Source: Pseudo-nitzschia pungens (Eukaryota > Bacillariophyta > Bacillariophyceae > Bacillariales > Bacillariaceae). From it: DNA of 64,000 nt. The notes beneath the pieces were generated by a model, which was given only the letters and a program-made list of their open reading frames with translations, was not told the DNA's origin and made no database searches. A program made the translations under genes and the position numbers. The stretch is from contig CM074758.1 of the NCBI GenBank assembly GCA_037355855.1, forward strand, positions 5,119,001 through 5,183,000. The letters are read 5' to 3'. Shown piece after piece: positions 31,401 through 40,700 of the stretch. The stretch's first letter is position 1. The number at the start of each line of letters is the position of its first letter.

Positions 31401-32468
31401 TTTGGACATGTGGGACTGTTGCTGTGCGACTGTGGATGGATCTGTTTCTTGGTAGGCTCTGTCTAGGATCACCTTGGACTTGTATGGATTAGCAAAGGAG
31501 AGGTCGTCAGCAAAGAGTTCGGCGTCTTCGAGTTCTTCCATGAGCATGGTATGGTTGTCATGGTATAGGGAGGTATCTTTCATGGGAATGGTTCTATCCA
31601 TCCACTGGACTGCTCCTTCTTTGAATAGGAGATTAATCTTTGCTAGATGGAGGAAGTCTCTGCCTAGTATCAGATCATATTTGCAGTTGGGTGAATGGAA
31701 GAGTCTTGCCTCTTGTCTGTCGATGGTGTAGTTGCCGAACTCTTGTAGCTTGGTATTCTTCATGATGATATATTCTGTAGTGTCGAAGCTTCCATTGGCT
31801 GTTGTTGTTAGGACTTGATGCTTGCTTCGAATCGGCATGGTGCCCATTGGTAGTGCTCGTTTGTTGATTAGTGTTCCGGAAGATCCACTATCAAGTAGTG
31901 CGAGGAGTGGTCTTGATTTAGTTGGTATGCCTTGTATGTACTGTACTGTAGTTAAAAGAATAGGAGCCACGTTGCTCTTATTCGATGCCTGTTCTGCTGT
32001 ATTTCCAGCAGTCGACAGCAGCTTTAAATAATTTTGCTCCAGCGCACCTCCTTTGGTGTAGTCTTTGGAGTTTCCGGGATTGCAATAGAGATTTTTTGCT
32101 GTCCCAGTGGACCAATTCCTTGCCAGGGACAAGAGTGGTCTATTTGTTGCTGCTGTACTATCTTTCGCGTCTGTTGTACCCTTGGATCGATTCGGTTGTT
32201 TTCGATTCGGATCCATGTTCGAGTTCTCTGTAGCAGAGAATCGAACTGTTTTTGTTGTTGTTGCTGCGATTGCAGGCTTTGCTGAGCGCTCAACAGGAAT
32301 ATTCCATCCTGTAGGTTCCTTCCCCTCTTTATCCGGGAGATCTCCTCCATGCGTCATCCCAGACAGCAGGGCTGTGCTGGCATCCAGTTCCTGGGGAGCT
32401 GGAGGCAAGGTGATTGCTGGTTTAGGTGAAGCTCGGGGCTTCTTTGGAGGCTTGGAGCCTCCGGAGAC
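28497..32468 (-). CDS. F Pol: protease, reverse transcriptase, RNase H, integrase
   Basis: About 1323 codons after the Gag TGA, in the Gag frame. No early ATG is convincing, so expression as a Gag-Pol readthrough product is likely. Residue numbers from 32408: protease LLALLDSGSSG (Asp near 173); reverse transcriptase with FPTFIVPKKD, LPMGVKVSPD and catalytic YIDD (near 526); RNase H LYTDASDLQLG (near 693) and YTDHKNL; integrase HHCC finger (YHLLLGH...CPDSC) and catalytic acids in HVDLIGP (near 1009), VHDNGGEFLG (near 1069) and NAICERVHH (near 1108). The C-terminal tail is Ser/Gln/Asn-rich, with no chromodomain seen. The frame is intact to the TAA-type end at 28497. The order and motifs are Ty3/gypsy. 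Confidence 0.93.
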   Translation of the reverse strand, partial: VSGGSKPPKKPRASPKPAITLPPAPQELDASTALLSGMTHGGDLPDKEGKEPTGWNIPVERSAKPAIAATTTKTVRFSATENSNMDPNRKQPNRSKGTTDAKDSTAATNRPLLSLARNWSTGTAKNLYCNPGNSKDYTKGGALEQNYLKLLSTAGNTAEQASNKSNVAPILLTTVQYIQGIPTKSRPLLALLDSGSSGTLINKRALPMGTMPIRSKHQVLTTTANGSFDTTEYIIMKNTKLQEFGNYTIDRQEARLFHSPNCKYDLILGRDFLHLAKINLLFKEGAVQWMDRTIPMKDTSLYHDNHTMLMEELEDAELFADDLSFANPYKSKVILDRAYQETDPSTVAQQQSHMSKTEQQQFQAILTKYPNVFNGELGKYPHKKISLRLKPGSKPIHKKPYPVAYKREDLFKRELQNLCNDGVLKRCTGPAEWAFPTFIVPKKDNRVRWVSDFRELNELLERRPYPIPRIQDIMNKRGKYTHFTKIDLSMQYYCFELDDASKKLCTIVTPYGCYEYQRLPMGVKVSPDVAQQLMEDILQDTDCTVYIDDIGIWTDGSFDLHMKTIDKILDRLNQNGLKCNPLKCDWAVQETDFLGYWMTPTAVKPWRKKKIEAILHMDRPRTVTQVKSFLGAVGYYYRDMWPRRSHVLAPLFDITGTPKKQSPQAAVIKQGKQRKAPSAFTWGPAQDKAFQEMKAMVAADALNTYPDLNKPFELYTDASDLQLGAAIIQDGKPIAYWSKKLSDAQKNYTTMEKELLAIVLCCKEYRKMLLSGVINVYTDHKNLTFRTLSVQRVLRWRLFLEEFGVNLTYVEGKRNVLADAFSRLPRMDPPTEGKKALEKGTLIDFLQLEVPKQDEELFLTEFPNLFQHLCNDADSELQACLLNNECLVNLPNNQDLECPVNYSNIYLHQQKDPTIKFKIQSKAFFYQELEGNNILCYANQSNPDNWRIYIPSSLSNDTIKWYHLLLGHCGSTRLYQTISARFYIDNLSNLCKTYICPDSCIKYKNQHSKYGKLPPKEAPLAPFNEIHVDLIGPWKITAQGKNYNFKALTCIDPVTNLLEIIRIRDKSSQHVSDQFKNCWLSRYPRPIRCVHDNGGEFLGAEFQTTLKQYGIQSIPTTVKNPQSNAICERVHHTVADILRVLVHVNPPQVNTRASQLMDNALATCMHASRCAVNAALQASPGSLVFNRDMLIDLPLTSNLLALQQLRQQGINRNLLRDNAKRINHTFQVHDKVWIQEPDPDKLQPRKIRPFPITQVNTNGTVKLQRAPSVVETVNIRKLTPYREPSDESTVSQSNQSEYIPAESADIELSQSNDSDCSMSHWSA

Positions 32469-33515
32469 TCAGGGGAGCCACACAAGTTCCCCATCGATGC
32501 TCCGTTCGGTTCGACCACCATGATTGGCATGGTATTCTTCAATTGCAGCCTCTCGGGCTGCATTCATGTGGGCTTGGAAGGTCTCGTTGCTTCCTGGAAT
32601 CATGAGAGCCTGAGTGTGGGTATGGAAGGACTCAGTTTGTTGGGTGTTTCCGGAGCCCTTGTTGTAGTTCTTGGAGAACCGGTTCTTGGGACACTCAGAC
32701 CAGTCATGATTATGACCGGGGATCCGGCAGGGATTGGACTTCTTCTTGTTTTGGTTTCCTTTGTGGTTGGTGGAATTATTGCGCTTTCGGGAGTTGCTGT
32801 TGTTGTTCGAGCGCTTTTGCTGCTTGTTGTTGTTCTTGTTGCCTTTCTTGTTTGCTTGGCGCTCGTGACAGCTCATGTGGTCCACAATGTGCTGGACCGT
32901 GGTGTTCTCCTGGATTCCACTGTGGATGATGCCATAGCTCTCGATCCATGCTGAGGGAAAGGAATGGAGGAGAATGGTAAGTTTCTCCACTCTAGACAGA
33001 GGCGCGCTGCTTCCATCTAGTTTTTGGGTATATTTCATGAGGATAAGGATCCGGTCTGCATGCTCTTTGCATGTGGCGGATGGAGTCTTTCTGCATTCAG
33101 CGCTTCGAAGATAAGTATGCATGATGTCCCGAGCGTCTCTGGCGTTGCAGTAGAACTTGGTGAAGTCTAGGAAGGCTTGGTCATATCCACCAATCTCCTC
33201 TTGCTCGTATTGGTATTCTTCTGGGTCCAATGGATCCTTTATCATGTCGTTCCATTTCTTTTGCGCGTCCGTGGTGAGGCAGCGGCTGAAGTGTGTGAGG
33301 TATAGGTTGATTGGTAGTCTTAGGAGCTTTGCTGCGTTTCTGAAAGATTCTTCCACGAAAAGCAGTTCTTCTAAGCCTCCGGTTTCAGTGAACAGGGGGA
33401 CTTTCATGCTGTCGGTGCGATCCTCATCGACATTGTACAGGGTGAAGAGTTTTGGCTTGCTTCGATCGAAGGAGCTCTTGTAGGCAATAGGGGGATCTCT
33501 GTAGATTCCGGCCAT
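32469..33515 (-). CDS. F Gag
   Basis: 348 codons from the ATG at 33515 (context ACCATGG) to TGA at 32471-32469. A capsid-like helical domain (about residues 20-210, with PINLYLTHFSRCL and LDFTKFYCNARDARDIM) is followed by a basic Asn/Lys-rich stretch and a knuckle-like CRIPGHNHDWSEC. It assembles the particle and binds the RNA. The downstream pol is in the same frame and separated only by this TGA. Confidence 0.88.
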   Translation of the reverse strand: MAGIYRDPPIAYKSSFDRSKPKLFTLYNVDEDRTDSMKVPLFTETGGLEELLFVEESFRNAAKLLRLPINLYLTHFSRCLTTDAQKKWNDMIKDPLDPEEYQYEQEEIGGYDQAFLDFTKFYCNARDARDIMHTYLRSAECRKTPSATCKEHADRILILMKYTQKLDGSSAPLSRVEKLTILLHSFPSAWIESYGIIHSGIQENTTVQHIVDHMSCHERQANKKGNKNNNKQQKRSNNNSNSRKRNNSTNHKGNQNKKKSNPCRIPGHNHDWSECPKNRFSKNYNKGSGNTQQTESFHTHTQALMIPGSNETFQAHMNAAREAAIEEYHANHGGRTERSIDGELVWLP

Positions 33516-33643
33516 GGTTAAAGGAGGTAAGGAGGTTGCTCTTGTCAAGGACCCGAAGTGGTCCTGTTATTGAGTTTGTTGATGAGTTTGGATTCAGTAC
33601 TGAATACTACTGTCTTTCTACGTGAAGCGGACAGTAATTACTG

Positions 33644-33960
33644 TGTAACACTCTAAGGTAGAAAATTCGGAGTAGTATGAATAATTGTGTGTTATTTCAC
33701 TTTACGAGATGGGATTGAAATTAAAGAGATGAAATAATGAGCGATGAGGTCATCGCGATCTCTTTATATAATTTCATCCTTGTATATAACATATATTCTG
33801 TATGTAACCTTAATCGTACGATCGCTCTCTTCTATCTGCTCGTTCATACATACCGGATATCCATACATGTATATCATACATATAGGTATCGATTGAATCC
33901 CATGTGGGATTCGGTTAATTATTAATTCCTAACACTACTAGCCTACGCTAGCATGTTACA
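33644..33960 (-). repeat. 5' LTR of gypsy F with TATA box
   Basis: 317 bp. On minus it contains TTATATAA (33764-33771) as a likely promoter TATA box, next to GCGATGA/TCATCGC, an inverted repeat. Copia E entered the other LTR right beside this box. Confidence 0.9.
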
Positions 33961-33965
33961 CTCAG

Positions 33966-35827
33966 TCAACCAAGTACAGTCAGCATTTGCAGATGCTTCT
34001 TGTCTGGGTGAGTGGTAGTAAAGACTTCAATGCATAGTAATGCGTAGTAACACAACAATGATACGAAACTAAACATTTTTTTTTCTAGGTTCTCCATCAT
34101 CTCCTCCCGACGGCCCAGAAAATGTATCTAGTTCGCAAACAACTAAAACAGAAGAAACAGGAGGAGTTAGCTTTCAAACTCCAACAACGGAATCCAAAAG
34201 GACAGCACGTTCTGGTAGAAGGTCGGCAAAGTCACAATGGTCACCACCCAGACACCGCCATACAAGGTCTTCAGATGGGCAGTCTTCAGAGGGGCAGTCT
34301 TCAGATGGGCAGTATCCAGACGGGCAGTCTCCAGACGGGCAGTCTTCAGAATTTGGTGGACAGCCAACTGCTCAATCTTTTGCCACTCCTTCAGGCTTTG
34401 GTGGAGCAAGCTCTTCTGGTTTTGGTGGATTTGCTGCAACCACTGCTTCGGGTTTTGGTGGACAGTCTGTGGCAAGCTCATTTGCTGCAAGCTCATCGCA
34501 ACCATCTTTTGCTTCCAGACAGTCATCGCAACCATCTTTTGCTTCCAGACAGTCTGCTGCAAGTTCATCGCAACCATCTTTTGCTTCAAGACAGTCATCG
34601 CAACCAACTTTTGCTTCGAGACAGTCTGCTGCAAGTTCATCGCAACCATCTTTTGCTTCGAGACAGTCACCTTCTGCTTCGACTGCCGCAAGGTCATCTT
34701 TTGCTTTGAGACAGTCTGCTGCAAGTTCATCGCAACCATCTTTTGCTTCGGCTGCCGCAAGGTCATCGCAACCATCTTTTGCTTCGAGACAGTCATCTTT
34801 TGCTTCAAGACAGTCTGCTGCAAGCTCGCAACCATCTTTTGCTTCGAGACAGTCTGCTGCAAGTTCATCGCAACCATCTTTTTCTTTGGGACAGTCATCT
34901 TTTGCTTTCTCTGCGTCGTCACTACCATCTTTTGGAGAGGAGTCTGCTGCAAGCTCGCAACCATCTTTTGCTTTGAGACAGTCTGCTGCAAGTTCATCGC
35001 AACCATCTTTTACTTCGGGACAGTCATCTTTTGCTTTCTCTGCGTCGTCACTACCATCTTTTGGAGAGGAGTCTGCTGCAAGCTCGCAACCATCTTTTGC
35101 TTTGAGACAGTCTGCTGCAAGCTCATCACAACCATCACAGCCATCTTTTGGAACGTCTGGTGGGCAAGGTCAGCTTGCCAGAGTAAACTCTCCCGATGAG
35201 CAACAACGTCCTGCAGCCGGTGAGCAAGGAATTGACTGTCAGGAGTCTATAGATCTTCCATCTCCGCCAGATCCATCTCCGCCAGATCCATCTCCGTCTC
35301 TATTTCCAGAATATAGTCGAAAAGAAATTGATGAGATGCTTGAGGAAATTGAACTGCCAAATATTACTGTAGATTGGTTCTCACCGCCTGGAAATCCTGA
35401 CCAGCACAAGCCCCCACCAGCACCCGGTCCTCTTGACCAGCAGCGCAAGCCCCCACCACCCAGTCCTCTTGACCAGCAGCGCAAGCCCCCACCACCCAGT
35501 CCTCTTGACCAGCGGAAGAAATCACCACCCAGTCCTCTTGACCAGCGGAAGAAATCACCATCACCCGTACAGAAGCGCAACGAGGCACAACAGCCCACCA
35601 GTTCTGATGATGAGGATGAGTTTCTGAAACGTCCTCCTGGTCAATTTCGTAGAAATAGGCTTCGTGAACAACTCCATGGCAAGTTTGGTACTCCTGATAA
35701 TCCTGCGTTCATCAGTACAGCAGTACGTGTAGGGGGCAAGAAGTTAAAGCTGAAATCTAATCACAATCCGAACAGTGCTGTCATTGACGATGTTCATACT
35801 AACATTTGGTCCCATAAATTGAAGTAA
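33966..35827 (+). pseudogene. Host gene G, 3' exons: FG-, SQPSFASRQS- and Pro-rich protein
   Basis: The first exon fragment 33966-34007 (VNQVQSAFADASCL) is in frame with 23999 before F entered. An 81-bp intron follows, then an open exon of about 578 codons to TAA at 35825-35827. The product has a Ser/Thr/Arg region with DGQSS repeats, three FGG motifs in SGFGG/SSGFGG context, about a dozen SQPSFASRQSAASS-type repeats, PPDPSPP and PLDQQRKPPPPS repeats, and a basic C-terminus. FG repeats suggest a nucleoporin-like or other disordered scaffold protein, but this is weak; I do not recognise a family. F breaks the gene upstream, so only a truncated product could be made here. Confidence 0.6.
34008..34088 (+). 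other. Spliceosomal intron of gene G
   Basis: 81 bp, GTGAGT at the start and TTTTTTTTTCTAG at the end. Removing it joins two open frames in phase (codon G split GG/GT). In-frame stops lie inside. Confidence 0.78.
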
Positions 35828-35844
35828 ACTTTGTAAATTATATT

Positions 35845-36430
35845 TTATGCATATTTGTAAGTTGCCTGCTTGCCCCTTGTTTTCAATGTGTAGAAGTATT
35901 TCGATGTACGAATCTCTTGTTTAACCTTGTCATGGAATACATGCAGGGGGAAAGCTAAATATTTGTCTCTTGATTCCCATAGATCTTTCTTTCGACTTCC
36001 GAATTCCTCCACAATTCCATCTTCAATGTCTTTCAACAACAATTTCTGCTGTTCCGACCCCTGCCATTGAATATAGCCTTTGTGACTGTAATATGAAATG
36101 GGGTTGTTTGCAATAAACAATTCAAAAGCTTTTTTGTCGGCCTCTGCTCTTTGATTGCTTGATTTGATTGTTTTGCAAAGGCTACTCAATCTACTTGAGA
36201 ACTTACTGAAGTGATATTCCGCATATTCTGGATGCATCAAATATATTTCTTTTAGCGGCATTGTAATCCTCCGGTTATCGTCTTTGGGTTCAAGAGGAAC
36301 TAGTCCGTTCATTATATCTTTGTACAATAGTTTCGCTCTTTGCTTTCGAATTTGCCCATGGAATGCTAGGCTCTTGGTAGACCTTACAAAAAAAAGCATC
36401 GGATCTCCTTCTTTGACAACCTTCACAAAA
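35845..36430 (-). pseudogene. Gene K, unrecognised, 5' part cut off by copia H
   Basis: About 194 codons remain, open from the H border and ending at TAA near 35845, 17 bp from the stop of gene G (convergent pair). There is no ATG near the H border, so the beginning is lost to or lies beyond H. The product is soluble-looking and rich in charged and aromatic residues: LMHPEYAEYHFSKFSSRL, YYSHKGYIQWQGSEQQ, LWESRDKYLAFPLHVF, QEIRTSKYFYTLKTRGK. I do not know a function; similar proteins seem to recur in diatom genomes from memory, possibly linked to mobile DNA. Confidence 0.6.
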
Positions 36431-36904
36431 TGTTAAATTGTAACCAAAATCGGTTTTCGTTTGACAAACCCTTAACCCTACATACATTACATATGAACGC
36501 TCACACACTGCGCGAAAAGAAAATAAATAATTTTCTACTGGGTTCTCAGTACAAGAAAACAAGCAGCAGCAGCAACCACTCAGTAGAATTAACAAGACAG
36601 CAACGTCGAACTCCCGACAAGGTTGTTGTCCTCACATCTTTAGTTTAACTCTGATTTGAATACCTTGATACTTACATCCTGCTCCTCCAGCAGCCTCTGT
36701 AGAACTACAAGCCTAAGATCTAACTGACTGAGCCCAGAAGAGGTAGTTAGAATAGATCTGATCGATTCGTTCGGTCGTAGTGGTGAATCCGAGACTATCG
36801 ATAGAACAGACCGGCACCTCAACTGGTTTGCTGCTCCTGCTGTATATCTCCAAGCTTGCCTTAGGATCTATCAGCTTAAACCCTGTTTCAGCTACATTTT
36901 AACA
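36431..36904 (+). repeat. 5' LTR of copia H
   Basis: 474 bp, TGTTAAATTG...ACATTTTAACA, same family ends as copia 1 and E. Confidence 0.9.
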
Positions 36905-36936
36905 GATTAACAGTCGCAAGCTTGTTGTAAGCTTGC
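36905..36936 (+). promoter_or_regulatory. Primer-binding site and stem-loop of copia H
   Basis: GATTAACAGTCGCAAGC directly after the LTR. GCAAGCTT/AAGCTTGC stem at 36916-36936 with loop GTTGT. Confidence 0.7.
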
Positions 36937-37705
36937 AAAGCTGGAGATCTACCAGTAACACGAAACAACAAGGAACAAGGAACAACGACGACGACGACGA
37001 AAGACAGAATCAACGTTGTTTTAATCCTACACTGGAACACCAAGCCCCCTGTCGCAAGGCCGTTCCAGGTATTATTATTCTCCTTGTTATTTCGGATACA
37101 ACGGTACAAACGGCGTCTCGAAACTCCAAGAACTGACGGAGAAAGAATTTTTCGAAATTCTTCTGCTGCTGCTGCACTTATTCCTCCAGTCATGACGACG
37201 AGACCCAAGTACAACATATAACCTCCCACTGATAGATCTGTATTCTCCGAATACAGCTGTATCTTCCTCTGTATCCACCAAGCAAATATACCCTGTCCTT
37301 TGCCGGATACACCTCCTCGGACTTATCCACACCACACGAACGTTGCTTTTCGAACGACAACACCGGCGTTTCTCGAACAACAAAAACGGCGTTTTCGAAT
37401 AACAACAACTACGTCCCTCCATAAAACGCTCAGCGACTGCTGTTTTAACCGTGCTTTCGAACGACAAAGGCGCTTTCGAACAACAAAGGTGTTCTAACGG
37501 TGTTTTCGAACGACAACGGTGTTTTCGAACAACAACGGCGACTTCGAGCGTTCAGCAATATTTAACCTTCACTGAGTTCCTGAATACAGCTGTAAATACA
37601 GCTGTAATACCACCTGTATTCCCACCAGGCATATAAACTTCCTGTTCTTGGATCTTATTCTATTTCCAGATACTGGATCCTATATCATCGAATTTCGGAT
37701 ATTCT
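36937..37705 (+). other. Leader of copia H
   Basis: Non-coding. TTTTCGAACGACAAC units at about 37340-37550 and conserved leader blocks as in copia 1. Confidence 0.75.
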
Positions 37706-40700
37706 ATGCCATACCAAACCAGACAACGAGCTCCATTCCCTAACACCAACGCAGACACTTACCGTACCTTCCAATCTATTGAAACTGCAGCTCGCACCCG
37801 ATTCAACACGAACACGAACACGATGTCCGATGATCACGCAAGCACGACCACCAACGAGGCGAATGATGCATCCACCGACGACGGTGACTTCTTTCCCTCG
37901 TTTGACCCTCATGTCACACACATCCTTCGGCACTTCCTCAACATACATACTGAAGACTGAGATATCATCTGTGACGCGCTTCGCTTTGCCGGCTGTACTA
38001 CCTGGCTAGAATTCCGGTTCCTCTCTGCTGAACTCATCTCCTGTTTCCAGTATCAAGACAACCGAAAACATGTCTCCATTTCCCGCAGCCATGCCTTCCG
38101 TCTCAATACGCTTGCTGCATACATGAACCACCTTAACGCTACCATCAGCCCGGATGCCTCCCTGGACTTCGCCAACTACGATTCCGATGCATTCATTGCT
38201 TTTCGACGCACTCATCGTCCTACACTATCATCCCCAGCACCGACCCAACCTGCACCAACCCACCCAATGAACGTACACGACCTGAATTCCCGCACACAGC
38301 CCACCTCCTCTTCCCGCTTTGTCAAAACCGATGAACAACTCAAATACGAGAACTGGATCAAACGATCCCATGATGTCACTGTTTCTGATGTTCTCAAGAA
38401 TGACACTCGGTTTGAAACCTGGCTCACCGGCTTTCGTGCTCAACTTGCTGCTTATGACTTTGATGTTGATCAGTTCCTTAACCCTGAATGGGATACCTCC
38501 ACTCTCGACGGCTACCATCACAAACTCTTTCAGAAACAATGCACCTTTTTCTGGGTTCTTATCCTCCGTGTCCTCAAGTCTGACCTCTCCCTCTCCTGTG
38601 TCCAAACCCACACACCCACCATGGATGGACGAGCTGCTTATTTTGAGTACATTAAACTCCGTGCATCGACCTTCACTCAAGAGTTTGACATTGCCAAACA
38701 GACCCAAACCCTTCAATCCCTCAACCTTGCCTCCTGGAAGGAATCCACTGTCAAATTTCTTACACACTGGTTTGACCAATATGACCTCTTATGCAAGATG
38801 ACAGCCCCCAAGTCCCCCATGCAATATCACATGCTTCGGACCCTCCTTCTCAATGCCTGTGCATATGACGCTCATCTCAGTGACCAGTTTTCCAAAGTGC
38901 CTCTTCCTTCCACTAGTGACCTTTCCCAGGGCAACGACACTGTCCACATCCTTAAACTCAAAACCACTCTCTTGGCTGAAGCAACACGACTGGACTCTCG
39001 TGCAACACTCACTTTGCCCACTTCTCGGAGCACCATTCGCGCCAACCTCCACGAAGCCTTTTCATTCCTTGACGCCTCTGAGTTGACTGATGACTTCATG
39101 GATGATGTCCAAACCTATGCTGCTTTCCGTGCCTCTCAGCCCCGTAAACCTGATCCCAGCACACGCCTTCCTGACTCTTTCTGGAAAAGTCTCACACCTG
39201 AGGGCATGACCCTTTGGAGAAAAATGAATCCTGTGGATAAATGCAAATTCATTGCTGTTCTCAATCCCACTAAATTCCCTGACCTTCATTCCTTTTCCAC
39301 CCCAACTCCTAAACCTGTTGGCCGCAAAGCCTATGCCACTGACCTTCTCACTGGACCATACACTGCACCCGCATCCCTCCCGGCTTCTACCACCTTTTCT
39401 GATCCTTCTGCTTTTGATGATATTGCCAACGATGCCTCCGATGATGTTGCCAACGATGCCTCCGATGCTTTGGTCACCCAATGGATTGCTCGCCAACACG
39501 GCTCCACTCCCACAGGGTCCTTCCAAGAACTTTCCAAACGCCACGCCACCACCAGGCAATCTCAATCCAGCAAGCCCTCCGGACACACCCAACTTCCACT
39601 TGCATCTTCCATGTCCCCTGGACATCCCGCACGCCTCCTTGCTGACAACAAGCCCAAACCACCTACTCAACTTGTTGCTCGCATGGCTGATGGTTCCAGT
39701 TCTGTTGTTGCTTGGTTTGATGACCCTATTGCTTGTCAGTCCGTCACCCATCTCCTCCAACAACATACCAGTCCCCACAACTGGTCAGCCTGTCAACACC
39801 ACACTTATTGCTGCAGCCAGGGTCGTTTCTCCACTCCCAATCTTGCAATGATCGATCGTGGTGCCAATGGCTGTATCATTGGGCGCGATGCTACCCTTAT
39901 CTCTGTCGATGTCCCAAAACGGTTTGTGCATGTCACTGGCATCAACAATCACCAGATGCAGAACATTCCCATTGCCACCGCTGGTGCATATTGCCACTCC
40001 AACCGTGGTCCTGTCATCCTGATTTTTCATGAATGTGCCTACACTGGGAAACATGACTCTATCATCTCCTCTGCTCAGTTGGAAGCCCACCACCTCACCG
40101 TTGATGACAAATCCATCAAATCTGGTGGCAAACAAATCATCTCCACCCCTGATGGCTTTGTCTTTCCCCTCTCCATTCAACACGGGCTCCCATATCTGCG
40201 CATGCGTAAATTCACTCCGGCAGAATATGCTTCCCTGCCCCATGTGATCATGACCTCTGACCAATTCTGGGATCCCACCCTCCTTGATCACGAATACCTT
40301 GCCAGTGATCCCTCGTTTGTGACCTTATACCCTGACACTCTCACCGACCTTCCTCACCCTGACATCGATCTACAGGGCAATCCTCGCAATCTCAAACACA
40401 GGCACCCTGATTCCTCCACACAGTTTCACACCACCCTCCTAAATTCTGGTTCCTGTGTCCACTTCCACGAGTTTGTCAACGTCCCTGACATTGACAATGA
40501 TGGCCCTTCTGTCTCTGCCTCTGCTGCCGGTTCGTTTTGGCTTCACGATGCTGACTATTTTCACAGTGAACTCCTTGCTCGCTGTGCCTTTACCGCTCTC
40601 CAATCCCATCTCGCGCCCTCTGCCGATGTCGTCTCTTCCTCTGATGACACACTCCATGCCACCAACCGGCCTCGCATCTCTGTTGCCACCCCTCATGACT

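Larger units (their letters stand above)
24000..33960 (-). mobile_element. Ty3/gypsy retrotransposon F, young
   Basis: 317-bp LTRs (TGTAACAC...TGTTACA read on plus), flanked by the 5-bp duplication CTCAG (23995-23999 and 33961-33965). The LTRs look identical to me once element E is removed from the left one. On the minus strand: gag (33515-32469), TGA, pol in the same frame (32468-28497). Protease, reverse transcriptase, RNase H and integrase are undamaged, so F could be autonomous. It lies in an exon of gene G, 42 bp before the intron. Confidence 0.95.

Noticed and set aside
31985..32523. Plus-strand frames over the F gag-pol junction
   Set aside because: They lie opposite the intact minus-strand Pol and show no domain.
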